NCBI RefSeq assembly: GCF_035918235.1
Contig: NZ_CP109485.1
Location: 8,339,001 to 8,403,000, forward strand
Origin: Streptomyces sp. NBC_01445
Lineage (GTDB): Bacteria; Actinomycetota; Actinomycetes; Streptomycetales; Streptomycetaceae
Length of the DNA stretch: 64,000 bases
Direction: 5' to 3'
A model generated the notes under the pieces. It did no database searches and was not told the origin of the DNA. It saw nothing but the letters and a program-made list of their open reading frames with translations. Positions 53,618-62,103 of this stretch are shown here, piece by piece. A program made the position numbers and the translations under genes. How positions within the stretch are numbered: the stretch's first letter is position 1; each line of letters begins with the position of its first letter.

Positions 53618-55438
53618 ATGCGTCACGACGAACCCGGCTGGACGCCGTCGCCCTCCGACACCACGTCGCCGGAGCCGCGGCAGATGCGCCGCATCCTGGC
53701 CCTCTTCCGTCCCTATCGCGCCCGACTCGCGCTGGTCGGCCTGCTCGTCGGCGCCGCCTCGCTCGTCTCGGTCGCCACGCCCTTCCTGCTCAAGGAGATC
53801 CTCGACACCGCGATCCCGCAGGGCCGCACCGGGCTGCTGAGCCTGCTCGCCCTGGGCATGATCCTCAGCGCCGTCGTGACCAGCGTCTTCGGCGTCCTGC
53901 AGACCCTGATCTCCACGACCGTCGGCCAGCGCGTCATGCACGACCTGCGCACCGCCGTGTACGGCCGGCTCCAGCGCATGTCGCTCGCCTTCTTCACCAG
54001 GACCCGCACGGGTGAGGTCCAGTCCCGCATCGCCAACGACATCGGCGGCATGCAGGCGACGGTCACCTCCACCGCCACGTCCCTGGTCTCCAACCTCACC
54101 AGTGTGGTCGCCACCATCGTGGCGATGGTCGCGCTCGACTGGCGGCTCACGGCCGTCTCGCTGGTCCTGCTGCCCGTCTTCGTGTGGATCAGCCGCCGCG
54201 TCGGCCGCGAGCGCAAGAAGATCGCCACGGAGCGCCAGAAGCAGATGGCCGCGATGGCGGCCACGGTCACCGAGTCCCTCTCCGTGAGCGGCATCCTCCT
54301 CGGCCGCACGATGGGCCGCGCAGACTCGCTCACCCGCTCGTTCGCCGACGAGTCCGACCAGCTCGTCGGGCTCGAGGTCCGGTCGAACATGGCGGGGCGC
54401 TGGCGCATGGCTGTCATCACGGTCGTCATGGCCGCCATGCCCGCCGTCATCTACTGGGTCGCGGGCGTCGCGCTCCAGCTCGGCGGCCCCTCCGTCTCGA
54501 TCGGCACCCTGGTCGCCTTCGTCTCGCTCCAGCAGGGCCTGTTCCGGCCGACCGTGAGCCTGCTCGCCACCGGCGTCCAGATTCAGACGTCGCTGGCGCT
54601 CTTCCAGCGCATTTTCGAGTACCTCGACCTGCCGATCGACATCACCGAGCCCGAGCAGCCCGTCCGCCTCGACACGATCAAGGGTGAAGTCCGCTTCGAG
54701 GACGTCGAGTTCCGTTACGACGCCGCCGACGGCAAGAGCGCGGCCATACTCGACGGGATCGACGTCACCGTTCCCGCGGGCGGCAGCCTGGCCGTCGTCG
54801 GCCCCACCGGCTCCGGCAAGTCCACGCTCAGCTACCTGGTGCCGCGTCTGTACGACGTCACGGGCGGGCGCGTCACCCTCGACGGGGTGGATGTGCGCGA
54901 CCTGGACTTCGACACCCTCGCCCGTGCCGTCGGCGTCGTCTCCCAGGAGACGTACCTCTTCCACGCCTCGGTCGCGGAGAACCTCCGGTTCGCCAAGCCC
55001 GACGCCACCGAGGAGGAGCTGCACGCTGCGGCCAGGGCGGCCCAGATCCACGAGCACATCGCCTCCCTGCCCGACGGGTACGACACCGTCGTCGGCGAGC
55101 GTGGCCACCGGTTCTCCGGCGGCGAGAAGCAGCGCCTCGCCATCGCCCGCACGATCCTGCGCGACCCGCCGATCCTCATCCTCGACGAGGCGACGAGCGC
55201 CCTGGACACCCGCACCGAGTTCGCCGTGCAGGAAGCCATCGACGCCCTGTCGGCCAACCGTACGACCGTGACCATCGCCCACCGGCTGTCCACGATCCGG
55301 GGCGCCGACCAGATCGTCGTCCTCGACGGCGGGCAGGTGGCCGAGCGCGGCACCCATGAGGAGCTTCTGGAACGGGACGGCCGCTATGCCGCCCTGGTCC
55401 GCAGAGACTCCCAACTGGAGCCCGCGAGCCCAGCCTGA
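53618..55438 (+). CDS. ABC exporter, full half-transporter (MdlB/MsbA-like)
   Basis: 606 residues: six-helix membrane domain (about 25-320) and nucleotide domain with Walker A GPTGSGKSTLSYL, signature FSGGEKQRLAIART, Walker B ILILDEATSALD and H-loop IAHRLSTI all intact. TAGGAGG precedes the ATG. Divergent from marR, so probably induced by the compound it exports; a drug or lipid cargo is likely. It would work as a homodimer. Confidence 0.92.
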   Translation: MRHDEPGWTPSPSDTTSPEPRQMRRILALFRPYRARLALVGLLVGAASLVSVATPFLLKEILDTAIPQGRTGLLSLLALGMILSAVVTSVFGVLQTLISTTVGQRVMHDLRTAVYGRLQRMSLAFFTRTRTGEVQSRIANDIGGMQATVTSTATSLVSNLTSVVATIVAMVALDWRLTAVSLVLLPVFVWISRRVGRERKKIATERQKQMAAMAATVTESLSVSGILLGRTMGRADSLTRSFADESDQLVGLEVRSNMAGRWRMAVITVVMAAMPAVIYWVAGVALQLGGPSVSIGTLVAFVSLQQGLFRPTVSLLATGVQIQTSLALFQRIFEYLDLPIDITEPEQPVRLDTIKGEVRFEDVEFRYDAADGKSAAILDGIDVTVPAGGSLAVVGPTGSGKSTLSYLVPRLYDVTGGRVTLDGVDVRDLDFDTLARAVGVVSQETYLFHASVAENLRFAKPDATEEELHAAARAAQIHEHIASLPDGYDTVVGERGHRFSGGEKQRLAIARTILRDPPILILDEATSALDTRTEFAVQEAIDALSANRTTVTIAHRLSTIRGADQIVVLDGGQVAERGTHEELLERDGRYAALVRRDSQLEPASPA

Positions 55439-55579
55439 TCCGAACGAAAGACCCTGGGCCGTGACCGGGCATGCGGGTGACGCCCAAGTGGAGCCACCGA
55501 CGCTACGATATGCCCCGGTTTGCCATCCTCTGCGGGTTAGCGTTCGGCCATGCTGAACGAGACTCCGCAAAGGAGCACG

Positions 55580-56398
55580 ATGCGACTGACACGCCGGGGC
55601 CGCGGCTCCCTGATTGCTGGTGGGGCCCTCGTGGCGGCGGCCGCCGCGGTGGTGGTGCCGCTCCTGCTCCCGCACCACGGGGGCGGTGACAAGCGGCCGC
55701 AGGCACTGACCGTCCCCGAAGGCTGGCGTGCGGGCCAGGTCTACGAGGCCCTGGACAAGGCCCTCGGTGTCCCGGCAGGCACGAGCAAAAAGGCCGTCCC
55801 CAAGGCCGGCCTCAAGCTCCCGGGGGACGCGGAGGGCAACCCGGAGGGCTACCTCTTCCCGGCGACGTATCCACTCAACGACAAGTCGACTCCGGCGAGC
55901 CTGCTGTCCTACATGGTCAACACCGCCAACAGGAAGTTGAACGGCAGCCAGGTGACGGCGGGAGCCGACCGGGACGCGGTGAACCCCTATCAGACCCTCA
56001 CCATCGCGAGCATCGTCGAGGCCGAGGCGGCCACCAAGGAAGACATGGGGAAGGTGGCCCGCGTCATCTACAACCGGCTCGACCGCGGTATGCCGCTCCA
56101 GATGGACTCGACCATCAACTACGGGCTCAACCGCTCCACGCTCGACACCACCACCAAGGACACCCGGGCCGAGAACCCGTACAACACCTATGTCCGGATG
56201 GGGCTGCCGCCCACCCCCATCGCCAACCCCGGGGCCGAGGCCATGAAGGCCGCGATCAGCCCGCCGCAGGGGGACTGGGTGTACTTCGTGACGGTCAAGC
56301 CCGGCGACACCCGCTTCACGGCGGACTTCAACGAACAGCAGAAGAACGTCGCGGAGTTCAACAAGCTGCGCACGAGCGGCAAGCCGTCGTCCGCCTGA
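55580..56398 (+). CDS. MltG/YceG-like endolytic transglycosylase, short form
   Basis: 272 residues. Membrane-anchored MltG-type protein: basic N-terminus, TM at about 8-30, then the catalytic block LTIASIVEAEAATKEDMGKVARVIYNRLDRGMPLQMDSTINYGL (in parts) with its catalytic Glu, and YNTYVRMGLPPTPIANPG, YFVTVKPGDTRFTADFNEQ. It is shorter than full MltG, lacking most of the N-terminal LysM-like domain. AAAGGAG 6 bp upstream fixes ATG 55580. It may trim nascent glycan strands. Confidence 0.85.
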   Translation: MRLTRRGRGSLIAGGALVAAAAAVVVPLLLPHHGGGDKRPQALTVPEGWRAGQVYEALDKALGVPAGTSKKAVPKAGLKLPGDAEGNPEGYLFPATYPLNDKSTPASLLSYMVNTANRKLNGSQVTAGADRDAVNPYQTLTIASIVEAEAATKEDMGKVARVIYNRLDRGMPLQMDSTINYGLNRSTLDTTTKDTRAENPYNTYVRMGLPPTPIANPGAEAMKAAISPPQGDWVYFVTVKPGDTRFTADFNEQQKNVAEFNKLRTSGKPSSA

Positions 56399-56476
56399 GC
56401 GGGTCGCGACTGACCGGGCCGCGCCTGATCGCACGCAGCTTGATCGGCCCGCGCCGGAGCGTCGCGTTCGGGAGCG

Positions 56477-57616
56477 TCAGGCGGCCACCGGCGCCCCGGC
56501 CAGCAGGCGCTTGATGTCCCGTACGGCCGCGCGCCCCGCCCGGTTGGCGCCGATCGTGCTGGCCGAAGGCCCGTAGCCCACCAGATGGATCCGCGGATCG
56601 GCGACCACCCGGGTGTCCTCGGCCTGGATGCCGCCGCCGGGCCCGCGCAGCTTCAGCGGTGCCAGATGCTCGATCGCGGGCCGGAAGCCCGTGGCCCACA
56701 GGATGACGTCCGCGTCGACCCGCCGGCCGTCGTCCCACTCGACGCCGGACGGCGTGATCCGGTCGAACATCGGCAGCCGGTCGAGCACACCATCGGCGCG
56801 GGCCTTGCGGATCGCGTCGTTCAGCGGCAGCCCCGTCACCGACACCACGCTCTGCGGGGGCAGCCCCGCCCGGACCCGCTCGTCTACCAGGGCGACCGCC
56901 GCGCGGCCGAAGTTCTCGTCGAAGGGACCCTCGTTGAAGACGGGCGGCCGGCGCGTCACCCAGGTCGTCGCGGCCGCGTAGGGCGCGATCTCCATCAGAT
57001 GCTGCGTCCCGGAGGCCCCGCCGCCCACCACGACCACCCGCTGTCCGCGAAACGCCTCCGGACCCGGGTAGATCGCGGTGTGGAGCTGACGTCCGCGGAA
57101 CGTCTCCTGCCCCGGGTAGCGCGGCCAGAACGGCCGGTCCCAGGTGCCCGTCGCATTGATCAGCGCACGCGTCGACCACGTCCCGGCGGACGTCTCGACG
57201 AGCAGCCTCCCTCCCCCAAGGACTCCGACAGGCTCCGTCCAGGGGGGACCCCCACCGCCTTCACGCACGGCGCGCACATCGACGGGACGCCGCACCCGCA
57301 GGTCGAACGTCTCCTCGTACGAGGCGAAGTACGCCGCGATCACCTCTGACGACGGCCTGGCCGGGTCCGCGCCGGTCAGTTCCATGCCCGGCAGCGAGTG
57401 CATGCCGTGCACCCTGCCGTACGTCAGTGAAGGCCAGCGGAACTGCCAGGCTCCGCCGGGGCGCGGGGAGTGGTCGAGCACGACGAAGTCCCGCTCCGGC
57501 TCGAAGCCGGCCCGGCGCAGGTGGTAGGCGCTGGACAGTCCTGCCTGCCCAGCGCCTATGACGACCACGTCGACCTCGCGTACGTCCGCTGTGTCCCGCA
57601 CCCCGATATCGTTCAC
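56477..57616 (-). CDS. FAD-dependent monooxygenase (CzcO/FMO-like)
   Basis: About 379 residues. Flavin monooxygenase with FAD motif VVVIGAGQAGLSSAYHL and NADP motif VVVVGGGASGTQHL, and ATGTWDRPFWPRYPG, with LWATGFRPAIEHL near the C-terminus. GTG 57616 gives VNDIGVRDTADVREVDV; other starts are possible. An in-frame insert rich in Gly/Pro (EGGGGPPWTEPVGVLGGGR) is a palindromic element at 57208-57256. It follows ssuD by 55 bp and may be part of that operon. Substrate unknown. Confidence 0.82.
   Translation of the reverse strand: MNDIGVRDTADVREVDVVVIGAGQAGLSSAYHLRRAGFEPERDFVVLDHSPRPGGAWQFRWPSLTYGRVHGMHSLPGMELTGADPARPSSEVIAAYFASYEETFDLRVRRPVDVRAVREGGGGPPWTEPVGVLGGGRLLVETSAGTWSTRALINATGTWDRPFWPRYPGQETFRGRQLHTAIYPGPEAFRGQRVVVVGGGASGTQHLMEIAPYAAATTWVTRRPPVFNEGPFDENFGRAAVALVDERVRAGLPPQSVVSVTGLPLNDAIRKARADGVLDRLPMFDRITPSGVEWDDGRRVDADVILWATGFRPAIEHLAPLKLRGPGGGIQAEDTRVVADPRIHLVGYGPSASTIGANRAGRAAVRDIKRLLAGAPVAA
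57208..57256. repeat. REP-like palindromic insert within the monooxygenase gene
   Basis: A CT/GGGGG-rich palindromic block (CTCCCCCAAGGACTCCGACA ... GGGGGGACCCCC) resembling the abundant intergenic palindromes of streptomycetes lies in frame within the coding sequence and adds about 16 residues. Confidence 0.6.
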
Positions 57617-57671
57617 GCTTCTACTAACTGCACCGGGGTCCTGGATCTTCCCGCAGCGAGCGCGCGACGGT

Positions 57672-58853
57672 TCAGCGGCCCCCGGCCACCAGAAGCGGCG
57701 CGCCACCGACGGCCGGCCTGGTGAGCGGCGACGCCGGTGTCCGCGGCAGCAGACCGCGCGCCGCCAGGTCCGGGATCACACCCTCCCCGAACCAGTACGC
57801 CTCCTCCAGATGGGGATAGCCCGACAGGACGAAGTGCTCGACGCCCAGCGCGTGGTACTCCTCGATCCGGTCCGCGACGTCGGAGTGGCTGCCGACGAGC
57901 GCCGTGCCCGCGCCGCCCCGCACCAGACCGACGCCCGCCCACAGATTGGGCGAGATCTCCAGGTCGTCGCGCGAGCCCCCGTGGAGCGCGAGCATCCGCT
58001 GCTGCCCGACCGACTCGCTGCGGCCGAGCGCCTCCTGGGCGGCCGCCACGGTCTCCGGCGACAGGTCGTCGAGCAGCCGGTTCGCCGTTGCCCACGCCTC
58101 CGCCGACGAGTCGCGCGAAATCGTGTGCAGCCGGATCCCGAACCGGACCGTGCGACCCTCCTTCTCGGCCAGCCCTCGGATCCAGTCGATCTTCTGCTTC
58201 ACCTGCTCGGGCGGCTCGCCCCAGGTCAGATAGACATCGGTGTGCCGCGCGGCGACCGGACCCGCCGCGGCCGAAGAACCGCCGAAGAAGATCTCCGGCA
58301 GCGGGTCGGGCGGCAGCGCGGTGAGACCGCCCTCCACCTGGTAATGCTCACCGCCGAAGTCGAACGGCTGCCCGCTCCACACACCGCGCACGACCGAGAG
58401 GAACTCGTCGGTCCGCGCATAGCGCCGGTCGTGGTCCAGGTGATCGCCGAAGCGCCGCTGCTCGGTCGAGTCACCACCCGTCACCACGTTCAGGAGCAGC
58501 CGCCCGCGTGTGATCCGCTGGTACGTGGCCGCCATCTGGGCGGCGAGTACCGGCGAGATCACCCCGGGCCGGAACGCCACGAGGAACTTGAGCCGCTCCG
58601 TGTGCTGGGCGAGGGCCACCGTCGTCAGCCAGGCGTCCTCGCACCACGTGCCCGTCGGCGTCAGAACCGCTTCGAACCCCAACTGCTCGGCGGCCTTGGC
58701 TATTTGGGCCAGGTAGTCGATGTCGGGCGCGCGCACGCCGCTGACCGGAGCGATCCGCGAGCGCTTCACGCCCCCGTCGGTGTAGGCGTGTCGGTCCACG
58801 AGCGTGCGGCCGTCGCCGCCCGTCGGCAGGAACCAGTGAAGGTGGACGCTCAT
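57672..58853 (-). CDS. ssuD: Alkanesulfonate monooxygenase
   Basis: 393 residues. FMNH2-dependent luciferase-like enzyme that releases sulfite from alkanesulfonates. N-terminus MSVHLHWFLPTGGDGRTLVD, then YLAQIAKAAEQLGFEAVLTPTGTWCEDAWLTT, FLVAFRPGVISPVLAAQMAATYQRI, LLLNVVTGGDSTEQRRFGDHLDHDRRYARTDEF and the LSGYPHLEEAYWFGEGV tail. It lies 2 bp after ssuA, last of the ssuCBAD set. No ssuE reductase is seen nearby. Confidence 0.93.
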   Translation of the reverse strand: MSVHLHWFLPTGGDGRTLVDRHAYTDGGVKRSRIAPVSGVRAPDIDYLAQIAKAAEQLGFEAVLTPTGTWCEDAWLTTVALAQHTERLKFLVAFRPGVISPVLAAQMAATYQRITRGRLLLNVVTGGDSTEQRRFGDHLDHDRRYARTDEFLSVVRGVWSGQPFDFGGEHYQVEGGLTALPPDPLPEIFFGGSSAAAGPVAARHTDVYLTWGEPPEQVKQKIDWIRGLAEKEGRTVRFGIRLHTISRDSSAEAWATANRLLDDLSPETVAAAQEALGRSESVGQQRMLALHGGSRDDLEISPNLWAGVGLVRGGAGTALVGSHSDVADRIEEYHALGVEHFVLSGYPHLEEAYWFGEGVIPDLAARGLLPRTPASPLTRPAVGGAPLLVAGGR

Positions 58854-58855
58854 CG

Positions 58856-59923
58856 TCAGGACTCCTTGCCGAAGGTACGGGGTGCGGTCGTCGACGCCGG
58901 CAGACCACCGTTGAACCGGGTGTCCACGAACGACGCGAAGTCGACCTTGCGGGGGATCAGCTTCAGCCTCGCGAAGGTGTCGGCGATCTGCTGCTCCGAG
59001 GCGATGGCGGGCTTGTCCACGGCGACGGTGACCCGGGTGCCGTTGGTGCGCTTCACCGCGTCCAGAGCGACGTCGTAGGGCAGCCCGGTGTCCTTCGCCC
59101 AGACCTTCGCCCACGCCTCGGGATGCTTGAAGACCCAGTCCTGGGCGCGCTTGAGCCGCTTGAGGTAGTCGCCGATCGCAGCGGCCTTCTTGCTGTCCTT
59201 GAGCGAGGACGGCGCCGCGACCTGGAACGCGAGCCCATTGGTGAGCCCGTCCCCATCGGTGAGCACACGCCCCTGCTTCCCCCGCAGAACCTGGGAGGTA
59301 TACGGGTCCCAGACGGCCCAGGCGTCCACCTTGCCCCCGGTGAACGCGGCCAGCGCGTCGGCCGGCTGGAGGTACTTGACCTGCACGTCCTTCAGGGAAA
59401 GACCGGCCTTCTTCAGGGACGCGACCAACTGGTAGTGCGCGGACGAGCCCTGCGCCACGGCGATGGACCGGCCCTTGAGATCCTCGGGCTTCTTCAGCTT
59501 CGAGTCGGTCGGGACGAGGATGGTGTCGCCCTTCGCGGTCCCGTGGCTGGCCGCCACGATGGTGATCTTCGAGTTGGCGCCGGCCGCGAAGACGGGCGGG
59601 GTGTTGCCGACCCCTCCGATATCGACCGCCCTGGCGTTGACGGCCTCAAGGAGCGGTGGCCCGGACGTGAAGGTCGACCAGCGGATCTTGTAGTCGAGGT
59701 CGTCGAGCTCTCCGGCGGCCCGGAGTACGGCTTCCGAACCGCCCTTCTGGTCACCGACGTTGAGCGTGAGGCTCCCCTTGCCGTCAGTCCCGCCGCCGCC
59801 CGAGGCGCCGGTGGACGTATCGGCGGCGGAGGTACCGGAGCAGGCGGCGAGCAGCAGGGCCAGGGGGAGCAGCAGAGCGGGGGCGAGGCGTCGTCGCATG
59901 GGGAGTCCGTTCGGTGGGTTCAT
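58856..59923 (-). CDS. ssuA: Aliphatic sulfonate-binding lipoprotein
   Basis: 355 residues. Periplasmic-side substrate-binding protein, here lipid-anchored: signal MRRRLAPALLLPLALLLAAC with lipobox LAAC. SsuA/NMT1-like: NVGDQKGGSEAVLRAAGELDDL, WSTFTSGPPLLEAVNARAVDIGGVGNTPPVFAAGA, IAVAQGSSAHYQLVASLKKAGL, AWAVWDPYTSQVLRG. The start may be 59923 (MNPPNGLP) or 59899. It delivers sulfonates to SsuBC. Spacing to ssuD is 2 bp. Confidence 0.92.
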   Translation of the reverse strand: MNPPNGLPMRRRLAPALLLPLALLLAACSGTSAADTSTGASGGGGTDGKGSLTLNVGDQKGGSEAVLRAAGELDDLDYKIRWSTFTSGPPLLEAVNARAVDIGGVGNTPPVFAAGANSKITIVAASHGTAKGDTILVPTDSKLKKPEDLKGRSIAVAQGSSAHYQLVASLKKAGLSLKDVQVKYLQPADALAAFTGGKVDAWAVWDPYTSQVLRGKQGRVLTDGDGLTNGLAFQVAAPSSLKDSKKAAAIGDYLKRLKRAQDWVFKHPEAWAKVWAKDTGLPYDVALDAVKRTNGTRVTVAVDKPAIASEQQIADTFARLKLIPRKVDFASFVDTRFNGGLPASTTAPRTFGKES

Positions 59924-60063
59924 GGCAGGTCGTCCTGGCGGGTTGGTCATGGCTGGTCGGTCTCGGCGGGTGGGCTTCGGCCCGTCGGCGCAGGCCGGAA
60001 TGGCCGTAGGGCGGTGTGCCGGTACGGGTGGTGTGTGTAGGGGTGGGAGAACCTGACGAAACG

Positions 60064-60840
60064 TCAGGCAGCGGCAGGGGAGGAAGTCTCCGGCGCGTCG
60101 ACCCCCAGTCGGTGGAGCAGCTCGGTGCGCAGTTCGCCGAAGCGCGGGTCGGATATCCCGCGCGGACGCTCCAGATCGATCTCGGTCTCGTACGCGATGA
60201 CGCCTTCGTCCATCACGAGCACACGGTCGGCGAGCAGGACGGCCTCCTCGACGTCGTGCGTGACCAGGAGGACGGCGCAGCCGCGTCGCTGCCACAGCTC
60301 GTCGACGAGGTGCTGCGCCTTGATGCGGGTGAGCGCGTCGAGTGCGCCGAACGGCTCGTCGAGCAGCAGCAGATCGGGCTCGCGCACCAGAGCGCGGGCC
60401 AGCGACGCACGCTGGGCCTCGCCGCCGGACAGGGTCTTGGGCCACGCGTTGGTGCGATGGTCGAGGCCGACCTCCTCCAACGCCCGCTCGGCGAGGGCCC
60501 GTTCGGGCTTGCCCGGCAACCCGAGCAGTACGTTGCGCCACACCCGCTTCCACGGCATGAGGCGCGGCGCCTGGAACGCGACGGCCTTGCGGCGCGGCAC
60601 GAGCACGGTGCCCTCGATGTCGCGGTCGAGCCCGGCGAGGATGCGCAGCAGGGTCGACTTGCCGCAGCCGCTGCGGCCGAGGAGCGCCACGAACTCGCCC
60701 GGATTCACGTCGAGATCGAGGCGGTCGATGACGGCACGCCCGTCGAAGGAGCGGGTGAGCCCCTCCACGCGTACGGCCGAACGGGTCTCTGTGGACGGGG
60801 ACTTGGTGGTGGTCACCGGCCGGTGAACGTCGGTCGCCAT
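60064..60840 (-). CDS. ssuB: Aliphatic sulfonate ABC importer, ATP-binding protein
   Basis: 258 residues. ATPase with Walker A LLGRSGCGKSTLLRILAGL, Q-loop VAFQAPRLMPWKRV, signature LSGGEAQRASLARALV, Walker B LLLLDEPFGALD and H-loop LLVTHDVEEAVLL. SsuB-type 'PRLMPWKRVWRNVLLGL' is typical. It overlaps ssuC by 28 bp. N-terminal 25 residues are polar and variable. Drives sulfonate import with SsuC and SsuA. Confidence 0.94.
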   Translation of the reverse strand: MATDVHRPVTTTKSPSTETRSAVRVEGLTRSFDGRAVIDRLDLDVNPGEFVALLGRSGCGKSTLLRILAGLDRDIEGTVLVPRRKAVAFQAPRLMPWKRVWRNVLLGLPGKPERALAERALEEVGLDHRTNAWPKTLSGGEAQRASLARALVREPDLLLLDEPFGALDALTRIKAQHLVDELWQRRGCAVLLVTHDVEEAVLLADRVLVMDEGVIAYETEIDLERPRGISDPRFGELRTELLHRLGVDAPETSSPAAA

Positions 60841-61751
60841 TGCAGCAGCAGCCTTTCGAGGGTACGGACGACGAAGTCGGCGAGCAGGCCGAGGAACGCG
60901 TAGACGATCAGGCAGACGACGATGACGTCGGTCCGCAGGAAGTCGCGGGCCTGCACCATCAGGAAGCCGATGCCGGCGTCCGCGTTGATCTGCTCGGCGA
61001 AGACGAGGGCCAGCCAGGAGATGCCGAGCGAGTACCGCAGCCCGGTCATGGCGCCGGGTAGCGCGCCCGGCAGGACCACATGGCGTACGAGACCCCAGCG
61101 GGAGAGTCCGAGCGACTCCCCGGCCTCGATCAACTGCGCGTCCACGCCGCGGATTCCGGCGTACACGTTCAGATACAGCGGGAACGAGACGCCCAGCGTG
61201 ATGATGGCGATCTTCGGCGCCTCGCCGATCCCGAACCAGATGATGAACAGCGGGATCAGCCCTACGAACGGCACGGTCCGCAGCATCTGCACGCTGGCGT
61301 CCACGAGGTCCTCGCCGACCCGGAACAGGCCTGAGACGAGGGCGAGTCCGGTACCGACGACCACGCCGAACAGCAGGCCGATCGCGACGCGCTGGAGCGA
61401 GACCCCCATGGCGTTGGGCAGCGACCCGTCGGAGACGAGGTCGCCGGCGACCCTGGCGATGGTGCCGGGCGAGGCGAGGACATCGGCAGTCAACACACCT
61501 GTACTGCTGAGGAGTTGCCACAGGATGAGCAGCAGGACGGGCCCGGAGGTGCGACGCAGCCAGCGCGGGACCCGAGTGCGTCGGGTGGAGGAGGGGACGA
61601 GACGGACGAGCTCGGGACTGCCGACGGAATCGGCATGGGATGGGGCATGGGATTGGGCATGGGATGGGGCATCGGAATCGGCGGGGACGGCATCCGGGGC
61701 AGCCGACTTGGCGACGACGTCCGGGTCCGGCGGGGCATGGCTGATGCTCAT
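60813..61751 (-). CDS. ssuC: Aliphatic sulfonate ABC importer, permease
   Basis: 312 residues. Inner-membrane permease of the BPD transport family: LLLILWQLLSSTGVL, then FVGLIPLFIIWFGIGEAPKIAIITLGVSFPLYLNV (the EAA-loop region EAGESLGLSRWGLVRHVVLPGALPGAMTGLRYSLGISW follows). The N-terminal ~45 residues are polar, with a tetrapeptide repeat SDAP-SHAQ-SHAP-SHAD encoded by 12-bp DNA repeats at 61633-61680. First gene of the operon; leader peptide and hairpins lie upstream. Confidence 0.92.
   Translation of the reverse strand: MSISHAPPDPDVVAKSAAPDAVPADSDAPSHAQSHAPSHADSVGSPELVRLVPSSTRRTRVPRWLRRTSGPVLLLILWQLLSSTGVLTADVLASPGTIARVAGDLVSDGSLPNAMGVSLQRVAIGLLFGVVVGTGLALVSGLFRVGEDLVDASVQMLRTVPFVGLIPLFIIWFGIGEAPKIAIITLGVSFPLYLNVYAGIRGVDAQLIEAGESLGLSRWGLVRHVVLPGALPGAMTGLRYSLGISWLALVFAEQINADAGIGFLMVQARDFLRTDVIVVCLIVYAFLGLLADFVVRTLERLLLQWRPTFTGR
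61633..61680. repeat. 12-bp tandem repeat within ssuC
   Basis: Four units: GCATGGGATGGG (61633), GCATGGGATTGG (61645), GCATGGGATGGG (61657), GCATCGGAATCG (61669). On the coding strand they specify SDAP/SHAQ/SHAP/SHAD. Length polymorphism between strains is likely. Confidence 0.85.
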
Positions 61752-61820
61752 GGGTGCTCCACGCAGAAGGCAGGGGAGGGCAGCGGTGAAGGTGAAAGGG
61801 GTACGCGTATGCGTCAGCGC

Positions 61821-61842
61821 CCCCGCGTGAGTTCACGCGGGG
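61821..61842 (-). terminator. Attenuator hairpin between leader peptide and ssuC
   Basis: CCCCGCGTGA-GT-TCACGCGGGG, perfect 10-bp arms, 57 bp past the leader peptide stop and about 70 bp before ssuC. Together with GGCTACG-CGA-CGTAGCC at 61862-61878 it forms the likely alternative structures of a cysteine-responsive leader. Confidence 0.6.
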
Positions 61843-61861
61843 TCGAGGCAGGGGCGTACGG

Positions 61862-61878
61862 GGCTACGCGACGTAGCC
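61862..61878 (-). promoter_or_regulatory. Second leader hairpin
   Basis: GGCTACG-CGA-CGTAGCC, perfect 7-bp arms with a 3-base loop, 20 bp past the leader peptide stop. Ribosome stalling at the terminal cysteine could block or release this fold. Confidence 0.55.
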
Positions 61879-61898
61879 GGAGATGCGGGGAAAGGGCG

Positions 61899-61982
61899 TC
61901 AGCAGCCGCGGCGACACGCGGCGGAGGCCACCCGCAGCAGGTCGATGTGACCGCGCGTGGTGAGCAGAACTGAACGCAACAT
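61899..61982 (-). CDS. Cysteine-type leader peptide (27 residues) upstream of ssuCBAD
   Basis: Reads MLRSVLLTTRGHIDLL...CRRGC and stop. The core TTRGHIDLLRVAS and the cysteine-bearing end match the short leader peptides placed before sulfur and cysteine genes in actinobacteria. It is too short for usual gene finders. There is no ribosome site; a promoter 7 bp upstream makes the ATG the probable first base of the mRNA. Two hairpins follow before ssuC, so translation of the cysteine codons probably adjusts ssu expression to cysteine supply. Direct evidence is sequence only. Confidence 0.82.
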   Translation of the reverse strand: MLRSVLLTTRGHIDLLRVASAACRRGC

Positions 61983-61989
61983 GCCGCAG

Positions 61990-62019
61990 AAAGTAGCCAC
62001 CTTGTCGACGCAAGGTCAA
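61990..62019 (-). promoter_or_regulatory. Promoter of the ssu leader
   Basis: On the minus strand TTGACC (62014-62019) and TACTTT (61990-61995) are separated by 18 bp; the leader ATG lies 7 bp after the -10, giving a leaderless transcript. Confidence 0.7.
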
Positions 62020-62103
62020 TGGCGTCTCGATGGATGGACGCGCTGTATCAGGTGGCGGGCCCGGATCGGGCGCGGACGGCGCCCGATGAGTGAGGATGGA
62101 CGC

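Noticed and set aside
53576..56434. 952-codon minus-strand open frame
   Set aside because: Shadow of the ABC exporter and MltG-like genes.
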